A stretch of DNA of 64,000 nt from Diphasiastrum complanatum (GCA_029204225.1 CM055107.1:10240583-10304582); one strand, 5' to 3'. Positions 33,799-43,875 are shown, counted from the stretch's first letter. The notes: generated from the letters alone by a model not told the origin. Program-made: numbers and translations.

Positions 33799-34219
33799 AC
33801 GTGGACATCTAAAGTCGAATACAAATGATAGTACATGTTCAAGATTCCTATTGCTATTATGCTTCGGATTTTGAATAATTACCATTACACTGATTTTCAA
33901 AATCTGAAGAGCATATTCAATGATCACTAACATTAGGGAAAATATGGATTCAAAATGGGCCCTTTAAGAAATTTCACTTCAGAGAGAGGTTACGTAGAGA
34001 GAGAATGAAAACCGGTAACTTCTGGTCACCGTTTTCCGAGTTTTCAGCCTTGCCCGACATTTAGCTAGTATGGTTAACTTTAGACAATAGTTAGTTAAGC
34101 ATGAGATGTAATAACTTCTCTTCATGCTCGTTCCAAAATTCGGGACTAGAGCTTTAAGACAAAATCTTGGTGTGCTCAATGCAAAAACTGAAGCGGGAGA
34201 GGCAGAACTTTTGAAATCA
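33799..34219. repeat. Repeat R, copy 2
   Basis: A direct repeat of 22820-23256 with a few small deletions, starting ACGTGGACATCT. It lies between the truncated element E and the transposase-like gene. Confidence 0.8.
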
Positions 34220-35175
34220 CTGTATGCTTATAGTGAAATATTAGACGAGACAATTTTTCATTGAGACATAAACATTACAAAAGTAAGGAATGCTAGATCT
34301 ATTCATATTGATTTACTATGGTTTGATTCATTTACATGATTGTAGCTTTAACAATGGCAAAGTCCATTTGCATGTTGCTCTTCCGATGGAATGCGCTCCA
34401 ATTATTAAGAAAAATGCGAAAGTTGTAGAGAATGTTGATGCAATAGTTAGAGAATTGAGAATGAATAATCATATGAATATAGATTTGTGGGTGGATGGAT
34501 CAATTTATCCTAATGATCCAGCTACCAATTTGTGTCCAGATTTTAAGTCCGTAACTCATCTTCTCAGATATGTATGTGAAGGAAATAGCGAATCACTTTG
34601 ATATTGTCAAAGGTTGCGTGATATTGGAATGCATGGCATATCCTGTCTTAATCATCAATTACAGTTTGCTAATCAACAATTGCAACATGCAAATCAACAA
34701 TTGCTTCATTATGTGCAACACACTAGTGCTGAAAACAATGCACTCAAGAATGCTATGTCACAATTGAATGCTACTGTCACTACTGTTTGGGAATCAAACC
34801 AAGAAATGTTAGAATCCATGGAAAAGTTGTGATCCGAGAGTTTAAAATCTGTTGTTGATATAAAAGTTATCAATAAGGCAATAATGAAGAGGAAAAGAAA
34901 GAGAGTACCGATGAAGAATATTGATGACTTATCTATACATAGCAGCAATCAGAAAAAAAGAATTCGAACATTCAAGTATGTTGTCATATAAACTGTTTAT
35001 TTGATTTGTATATGTCATTTAAGTTTGATTTTCACTTGATAACATTGATTATTTATTTATTAAACATAAATAAATAATCAATGTTTGGTGGCAGATCATA
35101 TTTGGTGGTTTAACAAATCGTTCATGCATTGGATCATCTTTAAGTCATGTTTTACCAAGAAAGTCAACAAAGGAA

Positions 35176-35682
35176 ATGATAAAAAATGCTCGGTTTGAAA
35201 AAATGAAAAATAAAATTGTAGAGACTGTTTTGATTAAGGTTCAATCATACTTGGATGCGAATGTGATACAAGGTGCATGTGATGTATCTGGAATTAGCAG
35301 AAATGCTTATTCTACTTTTTTTAGAATAGTTAAAGAAGTTTTTTCCCTAGTGATGGTGAAGAAAATTTATCTTCCACGTCCATATCGGGTAAGATTAGCT
35401 AGAAATTTTTATAATAACGGAATATTCAAAGTAGTTGGCCAACCACTTCATATAATGAATTATACAAATCAGAATATGGTGAGCAATGATTGCAATAATA
35501 CTTTGCTTGATATTGAAAATGTTCTAAAATACATTATTCGATTCTATAAACTAGATGAACATCAAGTAAATGGAAAGATCATTATTGTAATAAAATTGGA
35601 TGAATCTGAAATCATCAAGGGTCAGAAGTTGGAACGAGTGAGTGTCATTTTGATGAACCAAATTTCAGATAAAAATGATTGA
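35176..35682 (+). pseudogene. Central exon of the transposase-like gene
   Basis: This 168-codon open stretch continues after a TGA to 35733, where a GT donor stands (TTCCAG|GT). Basic and aromatic residues dominate the first half (LPRPYRVRLARNFYNNG). The second half holds KIIIVIKLDESEI, a hydrophobic strand followed by Asp and Glu, the pattern of a catalytic strand in RNase H-fold nucleases. In-frame TGA codons lie at about 35680 and 35713. Confidence 0.5.
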
Positions 35683-35831
35683 ACGTTTAGTGTTCAATCG
35701 GAAAATCACATATGATGGTTGGTGGCATTCCAGGTTTACATTTCAATTTTCATTTAGAATATCTTTATTAACACTTCATACCTTGCCAGTTTTTATTGAC
35801 ATGTCATGCATTACTTGTTTCTCTATAGGTC

Positions 35832-36719
35832 TTGCAAGAGGACCGTAAAATACTTTCATGGATATTTTCAAGAACAAATTATGGCAAGATTATAAAGAGA
35901 CATTTGGAGGGTGAGAAATTTACAGTAAATAATCAGGGAAGTTTTCAAATTCAATGGCACCTTGCAGGAGATTTGAAAACATTAAAATGTTTGTATAATG
36001 TCTCTCATGGGATAACATCAAAGCATCCATGTCTTTATTGCATGAAGGATTGCTACAATATGAATTTGGGACGATCAACAAACACTGGCCCAACACAAGA
36101 AACTGGAGATCCAAATATGAAAAGTGTTTTGCCAATTCCATTAAAATATGTTCACATATGCACATTGCATGATGAGGTTGGTAATATTGAAAAACTTATT
36201 TACCTACATATTCTACTAGCATGGAATCATAAACCGGAATCTGTGGCTAAAGCAGCAATTAGGAGGTTGGAAATAGTTCTGTCAAATGCAGGACTACGTA
36301 AAGGGAATGTCACGATTGAAAAAAGTGACAGACTCTCCGGGAAAAAAGGAAATATTCCTAATAAGCCATCAATTGGAGGTGCTAAAGCAAGAAGATTCTT
36401 ATCCAATCACACATGCAAAGAATCAAGTGTCAGATACAAAATTTGGAGAGAAATTGTTCAAGCCACACGAACACTGGAAGGAAGTAATCGACTGGAAAAG
36501 GGACAAGTGTGGACCAACTTAGACAAACTCATAGGTGTTATCAGGAAAAAAAACCTATCATCGGAAGATATGAGGACTTTGCAAACTCATTGCACCACAT
36601 TTGTAAAATCTGTACATGATTGTTGGAAAAAAGACAATGTTACTCATTACATGGTGCTTATCTATATCATTATCTGGTACTTTTCTCATTCAAGCTTATA
36701 TTTTTTTCTACTGACGTAA
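35832..36719 (+). CDS. Exon with HLAGDLK and HPCLYC motifs
   Basis: This is the longest open stretch of the gene, 295 codons, starting after a TCTCTATAG acceptor ending near 35829. The motifs HLAGDLKTLKCL and SKHPCLYCMKDC lie 15-40 residues apart; the cysteine pair could bind zinc. Downstream is a lysine-rich segment and TLQTHCTTFVKSVHDCWKKD. A possible intron starts at about 36676 (TCTG|GTACTT), joining to 36722 or later. No database family can be named from reading alone. Confidence 0.5.
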   Translation: MQEDRKILSWIFSRTNYGKIIKRHLEGEKFTVNNQGSFQIQWHLAGDLKTLKCLYNVSHGITSKHPCLYCMKDCYNMNLGRSTNTGPTQETGDPNMKSVLPIPLKYVHICTLHDEVGNIEKLIYLHILLAWNHKPESVAKAAIRRLEIVLSNAGLRKGNVTIEKSDRLSGKKGNIPNKPSIGGAKARRFLSNHTCKESSVRYKIWREIVQATRTLEGSNRLEKGQVWTNLDKLIGVIRKKNLSSEDMRTLQTHCTTFVKSVHDCWKKDNVTHYMVLIYIIIWYFSHSSLYFFLLT

Positions 36720-36721
36720 CT

Positions 36722-36985
36722 AATCAAAACTACTGTTTGCAACACATCCTTCTTCATCATGCAACCGAATATGAGAGCTTAGGTATCTGGTCATCACAAG
36801 GCATGGAAAAATCTCATTGGCAAGCAAGGGGAGCATTTCATAGAGCAACAAATCATAGAGGACACAATTCAAGAAATAAATATTTAGCTCAACTTTTCAG
36901 TGGTTTTATAGAAGAGCACAATTTAAATATCAAGCTAAAAACTCGCCAAGTATTACGATATTTCGAAAGACATTCAAATTCATAA
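36722..36985 (+). CDS. 3' exon of the transposase-like gene
   Basis: The open stretch encodes LQHILLHHATEYESLGIWSS, QGMEKSHWQARGAFHRATNH, RGHNSRNKYLAQLFSGFIEE and so on to the stop at 36983-36985. Histidine-, arginine- and asparagine-rich motifs around a conserved-looking G-M-E-K-S-H-W suggest a terminal catalytic or DNA-binding block. The gene ends about 50 bases before the convergent gene on the minus strand (stop at 37035). Confidence 0.45.
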   Translation, partial: NQNYCLQHILLHHATEYESLGIWSSQGMEKSHWQARGAFHRATNHRGHNSRNKYLAQLFSGFIEEHNLNIKLKTRQVLRYFERHSNS

Positions 36986-37034
36986 CAAAAGAGAGATCCT
37001 TGTAATATATCAAAAATCTATTCCAGAAAAATAT

Positions 37035-38556
37035 TTAATTATCATCATCATCCTCTTCAAGATTCAGACAAATGGTATTGTCATGAAGGAATAATCTCCT
37101 TTCATATGGATCCAAAAATTCTAAATTTTTCCTCTTGCTCATATCAATGTAATCCGAATAGAGGGCCATTGCAGATGATCTTTTTGTAGTCTCATTGGGA
37201 GTACAACCCAATATCTTAATAGCCAAATCTCTTTTCACAAAAAATATTTTATATGTTCCTCTTGCGTACTTAAGGCCTCCTAAACAAACTGATAAGGATT
37301 TGATGGCCATGATGACAATGGTTGCATATGGATTAAAAGATTAATGATATACACAAATCTCATTATTTTGAAAGTGTTTCAAATAATGAGATAGAGACAC
37401 ATCTTTTCTCGCAGCTGATACACCACGGACGCCTCCATGTCTCATACCAAAGGCATCTATTTTAATAACATCTTGTAAACGAGAAAATAAAATAAATTCA
37501 GAATTATACATAACACTGCAAACTCAATAAGAAAATTGAACAATATCGATACCAATATAATATCTATGTACCAGATCATAATCATCATAATCAATGACAT
37601 TTGTTTTGCTAATGTCATGTCCTCCAATGGCCTATACATTTTTGGAGGGGATATATCTAGGCCTTGGGGGATATGTCCTTGGAATTCCAAAAATTCCTCC
37701 TCTGCCAAAGTTTTTTCATAGGATTTAGATTTTTCAATCATGGCCTCCAAGGCCTCATTGCCAGATTTCCAATTGTCATCTTTATCATAATCTATCTTAC
37801 TTTCAAGGTCATCATATGAGTATCAACAATGTCAGAAAATTCAGATAAATTTTGAACAAAAATTGAGGGGAGTTTATCCTCTCTCAAATTCAAACCATCT
37901 TCTATATCATTAAATGAAATATAACTTTCATTATTTATAATATATAAGGGAACATCGAGTAGAGTTAATTGATTAACAGGAGATGCAAATGGAAGAGAAT
38001 CAGAGAGGATTATAGAACGAGGGAGAATTTTTTGATAATCTGAAGCCATAGATGCTTCAGCTTCAAGGCCTATATCGGTATCTGCATCATCTACATCAAC
38101 TAGAGCAGGTGCAGATGCTTCGATCAATGGAACAGTTGAAGACTCAACAGACTCATCATCTGAAATTTCAGTAGATATGTAAAAGACAAATGTCATTCCT
38201 TTGATAAGAAGACGGCATATTCTTTTGTGGATATCACAATATATATTTTTTTTGAAATGGTCATGCATGTTAGAGTACTTTCTATTGTGTTTATGCTTAG
38301 AAGATAGTTGGGAATGCACAAGGTCCTGAAAATGAACGTAACAAAAACTATTTATATCCAAAACAGGAGTACTAATAATCTGAGAGAAATTATCAAGATA
38401 AGAAATTAAATTATAATGATTCTCGTAAACTAGCTTATCGATATCGAAGGGAGCAAAAAAAATACTAGCAAAATACTCTAATTTCTCAAATGGAATGTCA
38501 CTGGCATTAAAAAAATCCAGAAGTTTGTTATCTGAGGACATGGAGGAACTAGCCAT
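37035..38556 (-). pseudogene. Two-part acidic gene of unknown function, convergent with the transposase-like gene
   Basis: The minus-strand first exon (38556-37792, 254 codons) starts M-A-S-S-S-M-S-S and encodes an N-terminal helical part, a histidine/lysine-rich centre (SSKHKHNRKYSNMHDHFKK) and an acidic part (DVDDADTDIG). Further open parts follow at 37750-37540 (HIPQGLDISPPKMYRPLEDM), about 37490-37370 (FGMRHGGVRGVSAARKD), and 37310-37035 (MAIKSLSVCLGGLKYARGTY, then YERRLFLHDN and an acidic end). They probably are exons or frameshifted parts of one gene. The 5' end lies 11 bases from a copy of the ATATCGGTTCAACG motif. Confidence 0.5.
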
Positions 38557-38566
38557 ATTGAACCTA

Positions 38567-40013
38567 ATATCGGTTCAACGAGACAGAATGATATAGGTAG
38601 AGGAATGAACAAGAGTGCGCACGTTGATCCGATATCATTAGGACGAGATTGAAATTTGTCGCGAGCACACGTCAGAAGTGGATGATATCGATTCAGCGTG
38701 CCTGATTGAATCTGACCATGCATTGTTTGGGAAGGCGCACGTCGATTCAATATCACGAGATAGAAAGAAAACAAAAAGACTAGTGAGTTCAAAATAAAAG
38801 ATCACCGAATCGAAATATGGCAAGTAATGCTCATATTTATAGTCAATTCCTGTTGATCACAACCATACATTTGTCAAATAACAAATTAAGAAACATAGTC
38901 TATATTTATCCACCAATCAGAGTGAGACAAATTTGTACCTACGCCAAAATACATTGACTAGTCTATCACTAGATTCAACGAATCATCATTAGCCCTGACC
39001 CTAGAATCTGTACATGCGCCAGAATACATTAGATATTCAAGCAGTAGACTCCTCGAATAATCATTAAACAAATAATAAACAAATGATAAATGGACATCAT
39101 TGAAAAATGTGTACGAACAGAATTATTACAATCTCTCGTCCTATTAAGCACCGTAAAGACGAGATTTTTTCTTTTGAGATAATGTTCATTCATAACATTT
39201 TCATTAGTCATTCATAATGTGCTCCAATATAATTTTTTTGCGTATCAGATATCGGATCAGCGCGCTTGACAGAAGATGGTTATTCTTCATTTGGACTATG
39301 TGTGTCGAATCGCTATTGCAGATACAAAAATATTTTTGAAAATTTGAAAATTATTGGACCCCATTATGCATGCTCAAAGCTTGATTTGGTAGACTCTTCA
39401 TATGGTCCAAAATTACACAAAATCTATCAAGTCAAGCTCTGATCATTCATATTCCGTCCAATATCGGTTCAGCGTGTGAGAATAAACCTTTGGTTTTCAC
39501 ATGTTGTATATGCGCATCGATTAGCTATCAGGTGAAATACTGGCTTTTGGAATTTTCGGAAATTATAATGATTGGATATAAAAAAAGTCAGATATTTATA
39601 GCTTAACCTTGTCAATTTTAGCAATAAATTGTAGATGTGACCATACTTTTGTAGCTTTAATTGTAGATGTGACCATACTTTAGTTGAAACTAATTCTGGT
39701 TTATTTGATATCGACTAATCATTTTGATGATAGACGGATATTTAGTTTGATTTGATTGACAAGCCTCAGAGTAATCATCATCGTAATCTGAGCCTCGGAC
39801 ATCCAACCCACCACGTCTGCAATCATTTCGGATTTTCATATATTGATGGACGACGTTGGAATTTTTTTGCTTAGAGTTCTTACAGTTCTCTACATCCAAG
39901 CGATATCGATTCATCGTGCTCAAAATAAACCTCCTACGATCCGCTATTACTCGCGCGTGCCCATCCACTACCAGCTATCGGTTTGGTTGAACTCAGGTAT
40001 CGGTTCGACACGC
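38567..40013. promoter_or_regulatory. Cluster of ATATCGRTTCARCG motifs in a divergent intergenic region
   Basis: Copies of a motif close to RATATCGRTTCARCGYG occur at 38567-38582 (+), 38615-38636 (-), 38684-38700 (+), 38735-38755 (-), 39248-39266 (+), 39460-39476 (+), 39902-39919 (+) and 39997-40013 (+). A further inverted copy lies at 41561-41580. They stand upstream of the minus-strand acidic gene and upstream of the histone H3-like gene. Clustered repeats of this kind are typical of subterminal transposase-binding sites or shared promoter elements (inference). Confidence 0.6.
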
Positions 40014-40074
40014 TCGACCTGACTTCTGATCCTGGGTTCTCGTTCATCACGCACTGATCTGATATTGGACATTA

Positions 40075-40970
40075 ATGGTGCAGATCAAGCAAACAGCACG
40101 AGGCCACCCTGGTGGAATACCAATCTCATGAGCGGGTCAGGGAAATCCACCACCACCACCTTTTTTTTCAGCACCACCTTCTCCTAGGCCAAAGGGCAGA
40201 AGAAGAGACCCACTCTGGCTCAAGGATATTCAGAAGCTACAGAAGACAAATTATCTTCTGATTCCGAAAGCTCACATACAGAGATCCCTCAGAGACGTTA
40301 CAAGAACTCTATCTACAGATGTGAGATGGACGGTAATGGAAATTGAGACGCTGCACACTGCATATGAGGATTTATAGGTGGAATTTTTTTCAGATACTGT
40401 TGTTGCAGCTATCCATGCCAAGAGGGTGACCATCATGCCCAAGAATTTCAACACGTGTGTTCAGGCTTCGGGACACATATGACAAATTTGGAGAATACTT
40501 TAGACCTGCTCCCTCCTCTCCTCCAAAAAAAGATTCAGAGAGGAGAAAACGAAAGCAATCTCAACCATCCCGGCTTGTTATTCATATACAGAGCGGGAGT
40601 GTTTCAGAGAAGAGGAGATCTCTTGACCCTCCAAATAAAACGAGGGATTTTTCCAAGCCATCTCATCTGGATGAGATTCTTTCTTCTAGACAATCTCCTC
40701 TCAATTCTCCTCCTAAGTCTCCTTCTTCTCCTCCCAGAATCCATCTTTACCTTCTCATGCTAAATCTTCCTCTCCTAATAAATCTCCTCCTCCTAAATCT
40801 CCTCCTCCTACCCCCATAAATATTAGTTCCTCTCCTCCTATTCTAGACAATGATTTAGATGATTTTGTTGTGATTCTGTCAGCTCTGGTTGGTATACCGT
40901 ATGCAACGCCAAACACTTTTTTAATTGGCTTGCACTACAAGATGGACTTCCAAATCTGGAAGATGTAATC
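40075..40970 (+). pseudogene. Histone H3-like gene with proline-rich basic C-terminal extension
   Basis: From ATG 40075 the frame aligns to histone H3 without a gap over 122 residues (numbering without Met). It keeps K4-Q-T-A-R8, G12-G13, L48, I51, K53, Q55-K56, L60-L61-I62, K64, Q68-R69, T80-D81, R83, D106-T107 and the block IHAKRVTIMPK at 112-122 (40411-40443). K9 is Gly, K14 is Ile, and the K27/K36 region is a proline run. Loop 1 has H3 length, not CENH3 length. Lesions are TGA at 40129-40131, TAG at 40375-40377 and a one-base shift near 40450. Beyond the histone fold the shifted frame continues with RLRDTYDKFGEYF, a basic RRKRK block and repeated S/P-P-K motifs to about 40970. Confidence 0.88.
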
Positions 40971-41073
40971 TTCGATTAATAACTTTTAATTGTGTTTTTG
41001 TTTTTTTCATATTCAAATTCCTATTAACTGATCTTTGATTAATTACATTTAATTATGTTTATGTTTTTTTTTA

Positions 41074-41230
41074 GTTTAAATTCTCGAAGGTCTCCCCAAT
41101 GGAGATAATGCACTTCAGGCAGGAGACCATAAAGCTTGTGATCGAAAATTCATATCAAGTTGTAGTGGTCGAGTATTCTCCATCCAAGCTACTTCCAACT
41201 GGAGAAATGGATTTAGAGATCATAGATAGT
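41074..41230 (+). pseudogene. Probable downstream exon of the H3-like gene
   Basis: A T-rich tract ending in TTTTTTAG precedes an open stretch reading FKFSKVSPMEIMHFRQETIK, then VVVVEYSPSKLLPTGEMDLE, to the stop TGA at 41228-41230. A GTAATC donor-like site follows IWKM near 40967, but phase does not fit exactly. Membership in the same gene is inferred from orientation and spacing. A decayed second copy lies at 41599-41720. Confidence 0.4.
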
Positions 41231-41598
41231 TGATACTGATTAAATATTCGTCTCACTTGATGTGGATGAGACACATGTACAAAATTTTTTAATAGAAAGA
41301 TATTTACAGTTTTTCTTTGGTTGTTCTTACTTGTTTTTTATCATGTTATTAATTCAGGTTATGATTCATTTATCTTTAATTTCTACGGGTTTTCGAACAT
41401 GTCACAACCAATCCAAACATGCGACAAACTTAGATTTGTTGCAACAAAGCTTTGATCAGATTATCTTCTGAACATATCCAAATATGCCAAGACAAGGACA
41501 ATACAAACCAAGGCAATGAAGACCAAAAATACAACCAATATATACGAGACATCAACAAGGGCAAGCGTCGATTCGATATCTGATTGTAGTGGTCACTG

Positions 41599-41720
41599 GA
41601 GTTCAAGTGACTTAAGATCTCCCCAATGGAGATAAAGCATTTCCTATAGGAGAGAATGAATCTTGTTATCAAAAACTCATATTATCCAGTTGCAATTACA
41701 TTGTGTTTTGCACCATGGAA
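41599..41720 (+). pseudogene. Decayed second copy of the 41074 exon
   Basis: KISPMEIKHFL, a TAG, then NLVIKNSYYPVAI parallels KVSPMEIMHF...IENSYQVVVV. DNA similarity includes TCTCCCCAATGGAGATAA. It indicates a local duplication of about 525 bp spacing. Confidence 0.6.
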
Positions 41721-42627
41721 ATGGAGATCGTAGAAATGAAAGAGCTTCATAGAAAAACCGGTTCATATATTTTCAAAAATGATGTATACAAAAAATTGTA
41801 TTACATAATACAAAATTCCATAGTTCATAATCTATGGATCTTTAATTTCGATGGATGTTCCAATATCTTTGCAATTTATATGCTCTTCCTACCTTACTCT
41901 TACCTGCACAAAAGAAATTATTTAGTTAATATATTTTATGAAACTGATTCACTTAGAAATAGAAAAAAAAGAATATTTTTATACGACATAACGTACCTTT
42001 ACACCATTCAATCAAAATTGATAGTACTGAGGTAGATCAAATTGCAACATGTCTAGTTTTGCTTGAATGTGATTGAGACACCAATCTTCCTTGACCTCAA
42101 TCTTCCTTGACCAAATTCTTGATCAAGTGGCTTCCAAACATTTTTGCATTTGATCCATCTTCTATACTATAGTAGCTAAGCGAGCATTTATTTTTCGATG
42201 TGATATCTAAATGTCATGGATGAGTAACATGCTTTGCCCTCAACTTGCTGATTTTGTTTTGTATCCCAACCATCATCCAACAACTCAGCGATTATTTAGC
42301 ACTCAAGTCCTTACAAATAAACATTGTTTTTGTTCTCCAAACATTGCATTTGGACAAAAAATCAATAAAAAATTTAAAAGGAAGATACCAACTTAATTTA
42401 TTATTTTTTGATCCAGTGCAATGGAATCTATCAAAGCAAATTGACATAAAGAGCAACTCTTCTTGTCACACATAAGTGTTTTCTAAATGCATCGTTGGCA
42501 AAACACATGTGCACAACATGTAATAACTGCAGAAAGTGGAGGTGAGAGGCAGATAAATCGCAGAACTGGATAATAAAATAGGTGAAGATTAAAGATCGAT
42601 TATGTAGTGAGTAGGAGAATAATTTAG
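41721..42627. other. Gene-free AT-rich stretch
   Basis: Open frames here (for example 41703-42035) are AT-driven, with no recognisable motif. No LTR, TIR or RNA gene was recognised. Confidence 0.4.
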
Positions 42628-42804
42628 CACATATGTATTCTTGATGTTGCAAGAAAAGCCAGAGTAATTCATGAAGCTATTACAGATCCAAAATGGACCA
42701 AAGAAATAATACAAGCAGTTGAGGATTTGAAGCACGCACATGTCACTGCACCCAATCTCCGAGCACTGAACTATCAATTAGAATTCCATGTTAGAGTTCG
42801 CTGA
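42628..42804 (+). other. Short exon-like ORF, unrecognised
   Basis: A 58-codon open stretch reads VARKARVIHEAITDPKWTKE, then IIQAVEDLKHAHVTAPNLRA. The composition (amphipathic helices, no stops) looks coding, unlike its surroundings. It ends at TGA, next to the start of the copia G remnant on the other strand. No family was recognised. Confidence 0.3.
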
Positions 42805-42849
42805 CCATACCATGAAATCGCCCACAATCTGAAACTTTATTATACACCC

Positions 42850-43350
42850 TCTGCATTGTGGGATTTAGTGACAGTGAAATCTAGCTCAAGTTGTCACACA
42901 AAATGGTGTAGCATTGAACTGAGTGTGATGTAATTTGTGAAGTAATAACCTAATCCATACAGCTTCTTTTGAAGCTTGGCATGTTCCTCCCCAATCTGAG
43001 TCGGAGTAGCCTCACAGGACGAGTGGGTTGATAGCATTTCCATCATAACATAAAATGTGATCTAAACTTCCTTGAATATATTTTATCACTCTCGTTAATG
43101 CTTTCCAATGAGAGATCCTAGGATTAGACATGAATTGACTTACGTACTAACAATATGCTGAATCTGATCTAGTACAAAGCATTGCATACTTTAAAGATCC
43201 GATTAGTGAATGATAAGGGTACAATTCTAAGTCGAGTCCTTCACTATCAGTATCAGCACAAGAAGGTTTAGTCAATACTATACTTGGATCCATTGGAGTA
43301 TCAATTGGTTTGCATTCAGACATATGAAGCTTTTCTAAAATGCCTTTTAG
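42850..43350 (-). pseudogene. RNase H part of element G
   Basis: Minus-strand pieces read KPIDTPMDPSIVL, YHSLIGSLKYAM, TRSD, VSQFMSNPRISHWKALTRVI and GYSDSDWGG. A jump to KEAVWIRLLL then shows an internal deletion of the KKQ-x-x-V/I-SLSS-x-EAEY part. Several stops interrupt it. Confidence 0.75.
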
Positions 43351-43359
43351 ATATGCCTA

Positions 43360-43875
43360 CTAGCTAAGATATATCTTTTGAGGCCTATTTCTAGTAATGT
43401 GAATTCCTAGCAAAGAATTGACAGCTCTTAAATCAGTCATGTCAAATTCCTTTGAAAGATCACTCTTAGTAGTGTGCAGTAGAGAAGTGACGTTAGATAG
43501 AATAAATGCATCATCTACGTAAAAAGCTATGTGAATTGAATTGGTGCCTATATGCTTTGAATAAACATTACAATCAACTGAATTGTTTGCAAATTCCAAT
43601 TAAATGAAATAAGAGTTGATTCTATCTACCCATGCTCTTGCGGCTTGTTTCAGACCATAGATTGCTTTGTGCACCTTGCACACTTTGTGCTCTTGGCCTT
43701 TGACTTCGAATCCTTTCGGTTGGAAGGTGTATAGCTCCTCTTCGACATTGCCTTTGAGAAATGTTGTTTTGACATCCATTTGGTGCATTTCGAGGTCTTT
43801 CATGGCTGCTAACGCAATCAGAGTCTTGATTGACTGCATCTTGATGACATGATTGAATTTTTTTTGATAATCCAC
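43360..43875 (-). pseudogene. Reverse transcriptase part of element G
   Basis: Two adjacent frames: 43875-43600 (VIKMQSIKTLIALAA, then HQMDVKTTFLKGNVEEELY, AIYGLKQAARAW) and 43599-43360 (IAFYVDDAFILS, EFDMTDLRAVNSLLGI). YVDD is intact; a single stop separates the frames. Confidence 0.85.

Larger units (their letters stand above)
34320..36985 (+). pseudogene. Spliced transposase-like gene, unrecognised family
   Basis: Open segments follow in one direction. 34290-34601 includes HLHVALPMECAP, WVDGSIYPND and LRYVC. 34614-34975 is a glutamine/asparagine coiled-coil-like segment followed by KRKRKR. 35095-35733 includes DVSGISRNAYSTFFR and NGKIIIVIKLDES. 35830-36700 includes QWHLAGDLKTLKCL, then SKHPCLYC and a lysine-rich IGGAKARRF. 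36720-36985 includes GIWSSQGMEKSHWQARGAFH and RATNHRGHNSR. Introns are supported at about 34976-35094 and 35734-35829 by GT-AG ends. At least three in-frame TGA codons break it. A zinc-like H-P-C-L-Y-C motif and acidic residues at intervals suggest a DDE-type transposase, but that is inference. Confidence 0.55.

Noticed and set aside
39690-39968. 92-codon arginine-rich minus-strand ORF in the motif-rich intergenic region
   Set aside because: It overlaps a regulatory-looking motif cluster, has no recognisable motif, and its composition is explained by CGAT-containing repeats.
40075-40443. CENH3 (centromeric H3) interpretation of the H3-like gene
   Set aside because: Loop 1 has canonical H3 length and the K4-Q-T-A-R tail start is kept, unlike CENH3 proteins.
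40455-40763. Alternative frame over the H3-like extension (102 codons)
   Set aside because: The frame starting at 40457 continues the histone alignment after a one-base shift and gives the S/P/K-rich extension; the other frame is a shadow.
41703-42035. 110-codon plus-strand ORF
   Set aside because: AT-rich, with tyrosine/isoleucine/lysine bias typical of random AT-rich frames; it also runs out of a decayed exon copy.
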